NCBI GenBank assembly: GCA_963513935.1
Contig: OY740777.1
Location: forward strand, 15,301,092-15,365,091
From: Aphrophora alni
Taxonomy: Eukaryota > Arthropoda > Insecta > Hemiptera > Aphrophoridae
Reading direction: 5' to 3'
Length of the DNA: 64,000 nucleotides
Shown one piece after another: positions 48,651-62,250 of the stretch (within the stretch, counting starts at the first letter, position 1; the number at the start of each line of letters is the position of its first letter). The notes beneath the pieces were generated by a model that worked only from the letters and a program-made list of their open reading frames with translations, made no database searches and was not told where the DNA came from. The translations under genes and the position numbers were made by a program.

Positions 48651-49689
48651 TGTGTTGTTAGTTGAAAAAATATAAAACATTACATATAATAAATAATGAA
48701 GAAACTTAAACATTATAAAAATCTCTATATACCTTATCCACTCTATATAGGGATGTGGACATAGGGATGGTATAGTTTTTAGAAAAGTTATAATTTAAAA
48801 AGAAATTAAAATGAAATTCTCAAAAATAGTTGAACATCAATTCGCGTTACAATAACAACAAAATGATCTCTATTATAAATAGGATAGGCCTATAATGTCC
48901 ATTTTTTATATTATTTGTTGATTCTTATTTTCCTTTTTACTGTAATTTAAAAAGCAAATATATTTATGTTGTTTTTTCTTATGGCGGCGTCTACACCAAA
49001 TGTTGAGTTATCGAAAAAATAAAAACACATGTCGGATATGACTAAATCATGCCTAATAAATCAAATTGAAACTAGTCGACTCCTGAGGATCGTACAACCG
49101 ACGACAGGTAGACATCGAACCACATTGGAATTCCGTATTTTAGAAAAGATAAACTACCAGAAACAGACATTTATTTTTTGTAACTAACTTTATCTAAACT
49201 AAGTATATGTGGGAAAGCAAAAATATTAACAAAAATGTGTACACTGGTCCTTCATCAGAAACGTAAGAGGTACTAAGGCTAAGCCTGTGTTCCATCCTGT
49301 GTCAAAATATTCAAATAACTGAACAATAACCTAATTCATAAAACTATTCAAAAAGTAATTGGAAGCAATATCACTGTCTTAGAAATACAATTCCCAAAGG
49401 GTATAGCTTAAATACTATATATGAAATTATATAAAAGTTTTTCAATTTATTTTAATTTTACGATTTTAAGTGTTCTCGGTTTTATTTTACGATTATTAAT
49501 ATTCAAATAAACAAAATTACTGATAACTCTAAGTTAGTATAGATATCTTAAAGTTTATCTCGGAAATAAAAATAAATAAAATAAATATAACTAATTTTAA
49601 AATGGTCAACATATGCTATGAAGACTACACAAGATCCGCTTTAGTTGTTTGAGTAACACCCACCTATCATTGTATTTTTGGAGAGGTTT
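48651..49689. other. AT-rich stretch inside the inverted-repeat unit
   Basis: No gene is seen. A modest GC-richer patch at about 49070-49130 has no frame. Confidence 0.45.
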
Positions 49690-50525
49690 AGTTTTAACAA
49701 AAATCGTACCCTTCTCAAAACATAAAACTCCCTATATTTACATCACCGCTAGCAATAGGCAGAGAATTTTTGTATTTTTAATAATATAAATTATTTATGA
49801 TTGTGTTAAATGTTTTTGAATCCTATGTACTTTTCAAGGCTGCATTAGGAGTGGTTCTCAGCGCTGTCTCACACTCGCACAGCTAAAGCGATTTAACTGT
49901 AAAACCATTCCATAAATATAAACTAGAGAGCATTAATTGAAATAGTAGTAGGTTTAGTTATGGAGGAAAAGCAAATCTGTTTAGGAAGGCATTGAAACTT
50001 ACTACTTGACAAGTGCTAATACAAAACGGCAATATTTAAAACTAATAACTGTAGATTAAAGATAAGAGGCGTGGCATGGCGTGTTCAGTCACTAGATTGG
50101 ACGACGTTTTATACAGTATCCAGCAAGTGCTGATATCGTGTGGACAAAATTAAAACTATTTTAAAAATAAACGTCACACGTAAAACAGAAGAAAATTGCC
50201 AACTAAAATGGCTCGTAAGGAACTCATGTCTAAATGAGAATTTGTTGCTTCAGAGCAAATGCTATCCTCGACTTCTTTGGTTAAACGAATTTAATTTATA
50301 AATGTAAATTTTATATATGTAATAATTGTATATTCCTTTATTTTTGTTATAGTGCTTTGGTTTGCTTATTTAAAAAAATAATGTTACATTTAAATTGTAA
50401 ATTATTTATAATTTTTTTTTCTATTTTAGTCATTGTTAATGCTTCCACTTATTTGTTTTCTAAAATTACGTTTGTGAGTATTGTTTCATGTTTTGCAAAT
50501 GCACATGATTTTATTATATTATTAA
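49690..50525 (-). repeat. Right arm of the ~0.8-kb inverted repeat
   Basis: This is the reverse complement of the left arm at 41950-42735, with the same landmark order when read on the minus strand. The open frame at 50357-50542 is an AT artefact within the arm. Arm divergence of about 15-25 percent indicates that the pair is old, and older than the LINE insertion between the arms. Confidence 0.85.
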
Positions 50526-52265
<1,740 letters not shown>

Positions 52266-52408
52266 ATGAAAACACAATTTTTCACAAAAAATCAATTTTT
52301 AGGTCAGTAGGATTTGTGTGCATGTTGATGACCTAGTCATTGAAACGTCTTCTTCTATTTGTGTTGAACAATTGAAGTGATTTTTTGTGTGGAAAATTGT
52401 GTTTTCAT
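52266..52408. mobile_element. 143-bp MITE candidate with ~30-bp inverted ends
   Basis: ATGAAAACACAATTTTTCAC at 52266 matches the reverse complement of the segment ending at 52408, and the match continues through CAAAAAATCA for about 28 of 31 bases. Weak similarity continues inward. The interior has no frame. The flanks show no clear target-site duplication. Confidence 0.65.
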
Positions 52409-53701
52409 TTATTTGGTTATTGAAGTATCCACAAGTAAGTGTAGCTCACTACAGTTGATTAATTTCAAGCTCAGTTTAGATACTTTAAAATAGGAAGCTA
52501 TATTACTTACCCAGACATGGGTAATAAACATTACTTGAGTGAGTTTCTTCAACGAAACATTTAGACCAACAATGTATGACTGAACGTCGTTTGGAAATTT
52601 AAAAAGGGTGTCCATTTTAAACAGGGTTTTGTTAATATATCTTGTGTTGTTATACTTATAACACACTGAATTAGATACAAATTTACTATTCATTCACATA
52701 AATACCATCCTCATGTATCCGAACTTATTGTAAAAAATGTAATTTTGAACAGTGACTAGCCAAGGATATTTAATATACGTGCTGTTACAAGATCCATCAA
52801 GAGAAAGTCAGAGACGCAATCGCAGCAATTGGAGGGTCTTTCGCATATGTGTAGTATCGAACCCCGCCAAGGGCCAAGACAATAACACTATTATATTACC
52901 ATTGGCAGACATCAAGAAAATAGTAATACACCAAATTACAAGGTTCAAAAACATGAGCGAGATAAGATCCCTTGACTGGTCAACTAAAAAGAAAGAAAAG
53001 AAGAACGTCCCATCAACTGGTTATCCAAAAAGATGTAGCATGTAGACAGATCTACACGAACCAGTGGTAGGATATACACAGTTAAACTCAAATATCATGT
53101 TAAAAATACAATTTTTCATTACTAATAGAAAGAAGAAATAACATCAGACTTTACAAAAAGAAGAGGAAACATGAATTAATTACGTTAGGGTTCTTCAATT
53201 CACATCTCACCGAGCACCACTTCAGTACATTCTGTTTTAATTAGTTAAAGTTAAAATCAGAATGAAAATATTTCCAACAGAGTTGTGAAGTGGTCTCAAC
53301 TCAGGTCTCTGGAGACGTCTGAGTACCAATTCACGGTATTTATATTTTGTTACTTAGTTTTTCATTTCATGGGGAAACTTTGGGATTATTCCGTTGTACA
53401 AAGTATGTTTCTATTGAGAAAAAAGGGGAAATATTTATTTCTAATACCAGTTAAAAAAAATAATAAAAATAAAAAAATAAATAAAAAAAAATATTGAAAC
53501 TAAAGTAATGAATGATTTCATTATAATATATATCTTGAAACAAATTAATATTTAATATATTTAGTTTTAGTATCAAATTAAATTAATAAATTTATTATGG
53601 AAAGGAAAACGGTGTTACTATTTATATACTCGTAGCTAACAAACGGATCTTACGTTTTAAAGTAAATTCTTTATAAATATTGTTATTGTGAATTTATAGA
53701 T
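52409..53701. other. Non-coding stretch with a possible coding relic at 52790-53045
   Basis: A plus-strand frame at 52752-53045 (97 codons) is less AT-rich than its surroundings and contains RRNRSNWRVFRICVVSNP and HQITRFKNMSEIRSLDW. It looks protein-like but matches no family I recognise, and is perhaps an old element fragment. The rest is AT-rich. Confidence 0.35.
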
Positions 53702-53952
53702 ATTCTTCTTCCTCCACTTCTTCTTCTTCTTTCCCCCCTTTTTCTTTTTCCTCTTCCTTTTCTTCTTCTTTTTCTTCTTCTTGCGCTTTCTCTTTTACTT
53801 CTTCCTTTTCTTCTTCTTCTTCGTCTTCTTCTTCCTTTTCTTCTTCCGCTTTCTCTTCCTCCTCTTCTCCTTCTCCTTCTTCTTCTTCTTCTTCTTCTTC
53901 TTCTTCTTCTTCTTCTTCTTCTTCTTCTTCTTCTTCTTCTTCTTCTTCTTCC
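53702..53952. repeat. Pyrimidine tract, imperfect then pure (TTC)n
   Basis: About 250 bp of almost pure pyrimidine on the plus strand. The first ~170 bp is a degenerate TTC/TCC/CTT mixture, followed by uninterrupted TTC from about 53878 to 53952. The poly-Arg and poly-Glu minus-strand frames are artefacts. (GAA/TTC)n tracts of this length can adopt triplex structures. Confidence 0.96.
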
Positions 53953-54027
53953 ATAAGTAATGACAATGTTGTCATGAAATCGGAGAACACCTTTCACTAA
54001 CTTCAGTCCCACGTCAGTTATCTCATC

Positions 54028-54156
<129 letters not shown>

Positions 54157-54162
54157 CCAATT

Positions 54163-54290
54163 TTCCCTCTCTCCTTCCTCGATATTCCACGATATTCTCC
54201 ATCCACGTATTGTGAGGTCGTCCTCTGCTCTCTTTCTCCACCGGTCTTGTTCCCAACACTTTTTTTCGGAATTCTCTTATTACATCCATA
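54163..54290 (-). pseudogene. Non-LTR retrotransposon fragment (GRP...W motif)
   Basis: On the minus strand the frame starting near 54289 reads MDVIREFRKKVLGTRPVEK, then ESRGRPHNTWMENIVEYRGR. The GRPxxxWxxxI motif is typical of the far C-terminal region of several LINE reverse-transcriptase ORFs. It is then lost into the adjacent (GA)n on that strand. Only about 40 residues survive. Confidence 0.5.
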
Positions 54291-55629
54291 CCATTGTTGG
54301 TTATGATATAATTCAGCCATGTGATATTAACTCAATTTTATTTATGGTTAAAATTAAAGCATAAGACTTTCTATTTCGGTCCCAATACAAACATATCCGT
54401 AAATAATTCGAAATAGAATGTTGTTAGAACATTATTCATATTATATATTTTTTATAAGTATTATATGAATAAATCAAAATTTAAAAAATAATAATAACAC
54501 ATAGTTTTGGTAACTATTCTTTTCCTTTGAACAAAATTATAGAACTTATTTTTAACACAGCGTCACCAACCCGCTAATCATATCCCCAGATTACTCCTAA
54601 TTATAATTTTTGGAAAGTTTTTCTTGTTCTGAACAAAAGAGTGTAATATTTATAATTTTTGCGAGAGTAGTTGAAATTAGAATACAGTAATTAGGAGTAT
54701 GTCATTGTAAAATCATAAATTGGTAGGCATCAAATATTTTCACTCATGTATGAATAGTGTAGGACAAACTCTCTCAGAAATACAAACCCTCATAATTATT
54801 GTTATAAATACGAAAAGCGGAAAAATATTGTTTTATTTTTCTCGACAGTGTTAGTTTACAATGTGACAACTCATTATTGTGTAGATAATGTTTATTGTAT
54901 TATGGATATACAGAAAGTAAATTTAGTTTTTTTTTTAAAAGTGTCACTTCACTTCAACGTCCAAAATATTGCACATGTGTGTTAGTTAGTTTCAAACATT
55001 TCAGTAAGTAATATAGAACGTATAACAAACCGAGTTATCCAAACCAACTTGTCTCTAATCACTTTCTGACTGACCGAAATTCACAGTCAAATTGTTGTTA
55101 TTTACGAAAAACAAGCAATGTTACGAAGATGGATCCGCTTATTACAGATTGATGTAAACATATGTAAAATATATAGTATTTTAAATAAAATATTAAAATA
55201 ATATTCATTGGTATTCATCACTATGAACATAGTAGGCAAACGTCTTTGTTCAGTAAGGATTTTGTACAGTTTGAAGATAAAATAAGAAAAAACCTTTATG
55301 CCATTTTCTCCACATTTTACCACAAACTTTACGATTATCTTTCCAAGAAAACAAAGATAAAAGAAAAGTAGGACTTCTGGGTAATTAATAGGTAATAATT
55401 ATATATAAATTAAGTTACAGCATTTTTTGTGTATGCAGTCGGAAGAGTACCCCTCACGGAAGAGGACTACCAAGAGACGTGGAATACTTTGCCAGATCTG
55501 TAAATCACAACTAACAGCCTTGAAACATATTTATTATATTACATAACCATTTTTGATAAACATGAATTTAATTTAACCAATACTTAAAGTAAAACATTTA
55601 ATTTTACCACAGAGTTAGAAATCGGTTTT
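54291..55629. other. Non-coding stretch
   Basis: AT-rich. A small GC-richer patch near 55430-55500 (ACCCCTCACGGAAGAGGAC) has no interpretable frame. No gene is supported. Confidence 0.45.
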
Positions 55630-56401
55630 GTTGAACTTATCACATGAGTGATGTGAGTATAGGGAAATTCAACAAGTCAAAATGTAACTTCACATTACAA
55701 AAAAGATTGGTAAGACTTGTAGCTGACCTAACACATATGGAAAGTTGCAAACATGCTTTTAAGGAGCTGTCCATACTGACTGTCCCAAGTATGTGGGTAC
55801 AACACCAGGAAAAGAAAGTACCATCAACAGTAGCTGTACACACTTGAAAAGTTTAAAAAGCTCCCAAGTCAAGATGGTGTTATCCTTATGAACAAACTTC
55901 CCAACAAATTAATACAAATTCATGAAAAAAGACATTCAAAACCAGCCTGAGGAAGTTATTACTTTCAGGATCCTTTTATTCGGTGGAGGAGTTTCTCAGC
56001 CACGAATGAGGGATTGAATATCACTAGAAATTCCATGGAAAAGATAAGAAGTATTATTGTTGCTGCGAGTGGTTATATATTGCCTGTATTTGTTGTTATT
56101 TGGCAGTTTGACAATTATGTTGATAGGTGTGGTAAAACCTTTCTGTGAATGATTTATTGCTATATGGGTAGAATTGCAATCAACTATCTGCAATCTATTG
56201 TAGTATTGTTTATATGATCATTGTAGTTATTGTGTTTCCTTTTTTGTAATTTTAAAAAATTTGTAACTTTACTGATGACTTGTTTTCTTATTTTGTATAT
56301 AATCTTGTTCTTGATTTGTCTATACAAATATTATTTGTGAAAGAGACTAATAAATAATAATAATAATAATAATAATAATCAATAATAATAATAATAAATA
56401 A
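55630..56401 (+). pseudogene. Old LINE 3' fragment: RT C-terminus, 3' UTR and (AAT)n tail
   Basis: The plus-strand sequence reads TLQKRLVRLVADLTHMESCK and then HAFKELSILTVPSMW, the conserved LQKRaiRii...esCr.lFkelgILTlps block of LINE RT C-termini. After a frame change come MNKLPNKLIQIHEK and, in a third frame, FYSVEEFLSHE followed by a stop at 56007-56009, the usual FYSveEfL end of such ORFs. A ~340-bp 3' UTR follows, ending GAAAGAGACTAATAAATAAT and an (AAT)n tail from 56347 to 56401. At least two frameshifts show it is an old dead copy. It differs from the two Jockey-type copies at 29.6 and 45 kb. Confidence 0.78.
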
Positions 56402-59400
56402 TGAATAACTTGTCATCAATACTCATGAACCACATAAACCGATTCTCATTAAATGCCTCCAGGGTCTTAGACCCGACCTTTAGCGGGAATTACCCGAACA
56501 TTTATTTTAATTATAAAATAAATTGTACACAGTCACAGTCCGGCTACTTCAATTGAGAGACACGCATTGTGCTTACTGCGCGACGAGCTTTTTCGCGCAT
56601 TTTAGCTATTTCGATATTTGTTTTTCTAATACCAGACTCGGGCGCATGGGTAGCAACCCGCAACACGTCGATGTTGAATAATAAATCTATGGAGCAGGGG
56701 TTAAAATTTTGAATCCGCCACAGCCATCCTCGATCTCGGGAAAAAAAAAAATTTTTTGGTTACTACGATTAAGCGGAAGGTCGAAGATGAGAAAAGATTC
56801 TACTCCCAAAATGAAAAGTTCTTAAATCACTGAGAAGAACAAACATAACAACTCGGATTACGGTAGAAGCACAATGAGGCATGAAATCAACAGTTTTGAA
56901 GGTGGCAATTTGCTCTGCACTCAACAATCTTTCCACTTCCTAACCATACATAAGTCGAAAATTGATAAAATAAAAACCAGAAAAAAATACAATATAAGAG
57001 GCATCTAAAATACAATATAGAGAGAAATATAACCAAATACGACACGGAAAAAGGTGTAGTTCCGGTTTCGGACGTTTAAGTATAACATAATATTATAAGG
57101 CAGGGCTGTTATACGTGTATTGAAGGGCAACGATTTCTTCAATGGGGATGACTTTTAGGTGACGATGCACACAAATTCTGTGTAGATGCTTCAGTTCAAC
57201 TTTTTATTAAAAATATCATAATGACCTTATTTCTACACTTGTTTTTAACGGTAATTTTTGAAGCCAAAAATCCGTATAAACGATGTGAGTAATATAAACA
57301 CTTCACCATCACGAAATAATTTTAAAATCATAATAAAAATAATAAAATTGTGTGGCTGTATATTGCTGTACAGCTCTGACAAACTTATTTTATGAAAATC
57401 TGTATGTTTGAGTAATTTATCTTAGTTTAATTTATTTTAAATTCATTGAAATATATTTTTAAATTATAATCTTTCTGTTCATAGATTCCCCCATTTGTAA
57501 AATTAAAAAAAAAAAAGGATATTTTAAATGAAAGAGTTTGACATATTGTTGATGTGCAGTTTTATGTATAGCAATGTAACTTGTACAAAATAATTTTGTG
57601 AAATATTTTAGAAAACGTTTTATTGGAACATTTTTAAACTGTGATTCTAAATTCAGGACTTATTTATTTGAAACTCTTTAAACAAGCTTTTTAATATCAA
57701 TTTCATGCACGCGCGGTTTTAGTGCTAAATTATTCTTTCTCAATAACAAAGTTAAAATATGTAACCTTTAAACACAACTTTGGTTATATTAATTATGTAT
57801 CACAAGTTGGAAAAACTTCTGCTAAAACAAACTTTGTCAACTCTGTGTTAAGTGCAGTGAATAATAATAAAAATTCATTACTTACTGCGTACTTCCAGTT
57901 ACATTTTACGGATATCACTCAGTGGTGTGACAAATAAACAATTTTTTTTTAATATAAGTGGTTTATATTTTATTGCTTCGGAACCGGTTTTTGCTAAAAA
58001 ATAACTGATATTTATTCTTTCAAACCAATTTACCTTTTGAACCGACTTTATCTAAGTATTAAAATTAATTAATTAATTAAAAATACTGCCTTTCAATAAA
58101 ACATTACCTCTCATATGGATCTCCTAACAGGGATCCTTGATGTTCCTACCTCTTCACTGTATATTGTATAAGAAGTATATTAGTAAAGGTTTTCTAGCTG
58201 CGTTTTTGCGGTACTTCTAAAAATAAAACAAATGTAATAACACTTTCACCCGAAAAATGGATACTTTAAATTAAAATTTTAACAATTCTAAGATCATTTT
58301 AATACTCGCACATACTAAAGTGATATAAATATAGTTTACTTACGATTTTTGAAATATTAAAAAAAATTATCAATATTGATGATGGATTCAGAGAAGAACG
58401 TTGGGGAAAAATTTATACAGTGAAATAAATTGCGCAAAACATAGTTATTATCAAATTTACAGAAAATTAGCTTCCTCTACTGACAAAACATAAGTGTTAG
58501 GGTAATAAACCAAAGGAATAAGTATCTGTTTTTTAATGTAACTACATTAATGTTTATTTAATGTTTAGTAATGTAATGTTAATATTACTACATTTTTATA
58601 ATTTTCTGAAGTCAAAACTTTTTTATTATTTGCAAAAAAAATGCTATTTATAAAAAAAAAATGCTATTTAAAAAAAAATCTATGAAACTACGAAACAAAC
58701 ATTATTGACGTAAAGCGAAGATTTTATTAGAAATCACTGTCGAACTATTTATTAAAAGAAACTACAAAAAATATAAAATTCCCACAAAAAAAACAACAAT
58801 CAAACAAAAACGAATCGACTTCATTTGTAACAATGAAGCCGATGCAATGACTTAGTTATCATGGCCAGTTGATAGTTGTACATAAACCTACAAAAGACGA
58901 CCAATAATGGTTCCATAATGCCCTGATAGAAATAGTGTGATTGGCGTAAATTTTTTGCCAGTCCCAATATTGTATTAACTTTAGCTGACATGTTTTGGAT
59001 TAAATTTATTACTTTCAGAACCTGCTCCTTCGTTCTGAAAAAAAAATCGTCTTATATATCCCAAAAAACTCCCCTTTCCTACACTAAGACGCTCCCATAT
59101 TGTTTGATTAGTTCTCAAGGTTGACGAGTTTCAGATGAACTCCGTTTTCCATAGAAGAGCGAAACGAATAGGTAGAGTAGAGGAAAGGTTACTTGGATTA
59201 TATAAGACGACTCCATTGTGGGACGAAACTTTACCTAAATAGCTTTGTCTTAAACGTTTCAGAAGAAGTTAATAGCTAAATATTAAGCTTTACCTGTGAT
59301 ATAATATTAGATAGAATAAAATTCGAACACACGATCTCACAAAAATTACGTTTACTTAATTAATCGCGTTTCAACGACAAAGACGCTCACTTCAGTGATG

Positions 59401-59928
59401 CATGAGCTAAATAACTAAACTATAACAGCACAAATCGAAAAAAAAAGAAATAATAGTTTATTTTCATTATTATATCCCTCAAATGATTTTTTTTTTCTTT
59501 TGCGTACTTTTCTTACAAATTAATTTTCATGTTTCTCATTTACCAGGCCTGTAAAGAAGGATAAATTTTTTTACAAAATTTGAGACAAAATGAATGCTTA
59601 ATGTTAAGAATTCGAACATTATTAACTGTCATTATAAGTTCGACGAAAGTCCTTAGAGGATGACAAGGGAATAATCAACATCCACAGAAATTAAATGTTT
59701 GGGCTCTGATGATTTACTCTACAGAACACTTTTCTAGTTGAAGGAAATGTAACGTCTGCGAGTTACCTGGTAATGTTTCCAAATACGATGTCCTTGCAAA
59801 TTGAAATGTGTTCGGTGGAGATTTTTATAAACATATGGTATCAAAACTATAACACACCTGCTTATTTTGGTCAAAAAATTAGATTTTTTTTTTTTAATAT
59901 TCGTGTCACTTGAAAGGCATATATTATA
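56402..59928. other. Non-coding stretch
   Basis: A GC-richer block at about 56455-56745 includes CGCGACGAGC, TTTTTCGCGC and ATCCTCGATCTCGGG, with no frame. Elsewhere the sequence is AT-rich with short A-runs, for example near 57504-57515 and 58636-58675. No gene is supported. Confidence 0.45.
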
Positions 59929-60035
59929 TTGAAGAAGGTGTATATTAAAAGCCCAGTAAGATCTCCAGATCTAATCCCCCCCCTGGAATTTTTCTTCTGG
60001 AGATACAAAAAAGCAAAGTTTATACGACATGTGGA
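59929..60035 (+). pseudogene. mariner/Tc1-like transposase C-terminal relic
   Basis: The frame reads KSPVRSPDLIPPLEFFFWRY followed by KKAKFI, clearly related to the conserved RSPDLTPLDFFLWGYLK block that carries the last catalytic residue in mariner/Tc1-type transposases. Upstream catalytic blocks are not visible. Only ~25 residues are preserved, then the similarity ends. Confidence 0.65.
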
Positions 60036-60140
60036 AGTGTTTGCTGTATGTTTGAGGAAAAGAAAATTATACCCAGAATACAAAGTCATATTAATAATGG
60101 TAAGTATTTTAATTCATTGTCAAGAGTGTTACCTGTATTT
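60031..60140 (+). repeat. ~105-bp direct duplication, copy 1
   Basis: TTTGCTGTATGTTTGAGGAA, followed by AAGAAAATTATACCCAGAAT and on to GTCAAGAGTGTTACCTGTAT, is repeated almost exactly at 60600-60703 (copy 1 has four extra bases in CAAAGTCATATT). The offset is about 565 bp in the same orientation. Confidence 0.92.
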
Positions 60141-60599
60141 TTATACATTAAACAAACTTTGAAAATTGATATTTATTATACATTTTTAAGTGTTGATGTA
60201 CTGTGGTTCTAGACCTAACCTCCAAATTCTAGCCTTCACTCATGATGCATTTACACAACTAAACTGTTAGATTTTTCAGGAGTATTACCAGTCAGGAGTG
60301 TTACCTTAAAAAAGGAACACTCTTGACTTTTAAGTAACACTCTTGACTTTAGTGATAAAATTATCACCTTGCTGGTTTTTCTCATCTATGTAATATAAAT
60401 TCTACATTAAATGAAACAAATAAATAAAACTAACTAAATCATTTGTGTTCTATTTGTTTGGATTTTTACACAACTGTCCCCAACAACACGTCATGAGTGT
60501 TACTTCAGGAGTGTTACCCAATTAGAAGAAGGAAAGAGGGGAATATTTGTTTTGTTTGGTTGGTGAAAAATAGCCATCTTGTTTCTAGTTTCCAGCAAT
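60141..60599. other. Spacer with clustered GAGTGTTAC motifs
   Basis: Between the duplicated copies, GAGTGTTAC or its complement GTAACACTC occurs several times: about 60298 forward, a degenerate AACACTC near 60325, GTAACACTC near 60343, and forward at 60494 and 60509. Motifs of the same kind lie inside both duplicated copies (about 60125 and 60686). A forward/reverse pair at 60298-60331 can form a hairpin. Confidence 0.6.
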
Positions 60600-60703
60600 G
60601 TGGAACTGTTTGCTGTATGTTTGAAGAAAAGAAAATTATACCCAGAATACATATTAATAATGGTATGTATTTTAATTCATTGTCAAGAGTGTTACCTGTA
60701 TTT
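60600..60703 (+). repeat. ~105-bp direct duplication, copy 2
   Basis: Near-identical to 60031-60140. Differences are confined to a few substitutions and a 4-base deletion. The high identity implies a recent duplication or gene conversion. Confidence 0.92.
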
Positions 60704-61078
60704 TGACTCTCTGTTTTGATTGTCATTGAAACAGATATGTCATTGAAAATCTCAACGTCTGTCAGAAATATTATTCAATACTGGAAGGTTGTGAGGAAGT
60801 AACATTCTTTATATGTTTAAGAAATTTGTTTTGTTAACTTTAATATAAGATAATTCTTCATATACAAAATACTTGAGTAACTAGCTTCCATTAATTTAGT
60901 GTCATTCTATTACTTGTTTGATGAAACAACCAAAAACATATTGATGTTAAATGCTTTTTACATTTTAACGATATTAATCTAATCATTTACGATAAATATT
61001 TTAAATGATATCATAAGATAAATAGTCACTTAATTCATGTAAAATAAAATAAAATAATAATAACAATAGTTAAAAAAG
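60704..61078. other. AT-rich stretch
   Basis: Nothing recognisable. Confidence 0.5.
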
Positions 61079-62250
61079 CTATTTATATTGGAGAAATTGT
61101 AGGACGCCAGGTGCAGCTTGGGAAGTTTGGAATTTAATTGTACCAAAGGGAAGTGTACAAGAAAAAACAAAAGAAAACGGGACTTTAGCCTTAAAGGAGC
61201 AAAAGCGCCTATGCACTAAAAAAACAAGTAACGGGAGAATTGGCCAAGGACAGATGTGAATAAAATTTGTATATAAAAAAAAAAGAGAAATCAAGGGAAA
61301 GTTTAGCGTCCCTAACTGTACATCAGAAAGGGAAGTTCCAGATGTGTTCGAAAGAACGGTTTCTCTTACAACGGTTTGCAGAATTAGGTCAACCAATGAG
61401 CTGAAATCCCACTTTTAAAAATCAACAGGCAGATTTTGAAAACTGCCAAAAAAATACAAAAATTTTTTTTTTACGAATTGGCGAGGAGAAAGCCAGCTCA
61501 CGTTTCAAGAGAGGGGATGATATTCGGTACAAACCAAAAATGAAAAAGGAAGTTAGTCTAGGACTGGGAGCGAAGGACGGAGAGTTGTCTAAAAATTGTT
61601 GACCCAAGAGTCGAATTGTCTCTGCGTCAGTTTGTTCAAGGAGTTTTTTTTAAAGTCTTAAAGTGTTGTTGAGCAAGGAAGTTTAGCGTCTCTGAGTTTG
61701 CAGGAGGTCAATCAGCACCAAGTATATTAATATCAGCGAGGAATAGATTTCGTCGGCAGAAAGCAAGGCTTCTTCTGCAGATAGGACCATCCGTCACCTA
61801 GAAGTTTCAACAAGATATTTGTGAGTGCTTCGTTTTTTGGTTAAGTGAAAGAAAATCCGGTGAAGTAATAAAGCAGAGTCAGTGAAATCGTGAAGTGTAT
61901 TGTGAATAGGTTATCAGTTGAAAAAAGGAGCGAACCATTGATAAGTACAAATTTGTTAAATATTCTTTTATTAATATTCGTAAATTTCACTTCACTTGAG
62001 TCATCAAAGAATTCCCCCCGAGAAATTAGAGTTAGTGCTATTAAAAATTAAATTTGTTTTATTGTAAAAGAGTTTTGTTGCTATTAGTTAAATTGTATAG
62101 TTCAGTTATGTTATGTTTTGACGCCAATACTAAAATGCTATTAGTAGTAACTGTTAAGTTATATTTGGATGCCCAACGTGGGGCAAATAAAATTGTTACG
62201 TTATTTATTAGACGCCCAATAGTGGAAATAAAGTAATTGTTATGTTATAA
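61079..62250 (+). other. LTR/leader-like segment with a primer-binding-site-like motif (uncertain)
   Basis: About 61080-61900 is purine-rich and GC-richer than its flanks, and carries the motif AAGTTTAGCGTC twice, 380 bp apart (61299 and 61679). It passes into AT-rich sequence and then TGGATGCCCAACGTGGGGC (62166-62184). That resembles the TGGCGCCCAACGTGGGGC-type junctions found just inside the 5' LTR of some retroelements. Related GACGCCAATA and GACGCCCAATAG motifs sit at 62120 and 62211. No gag or pol coding follows. It could be a solo-LTR/leader relic. An untranslated exon of a host gene is the alternative. Confidence 0.35.

Noticed and set aside
52840..52875. GGTTCGATAC (minus strand) as a possible tRNA T-arm
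   Set aside because: The stem does not pair beyond one or two bases and no cloverleaf can be drawn.
53683..54012. Poly-Arg and poly-Glu frames
   Set aside because: Translations of the (TTC)n pyrimidine tract on the opposite strand. No other coding signal.
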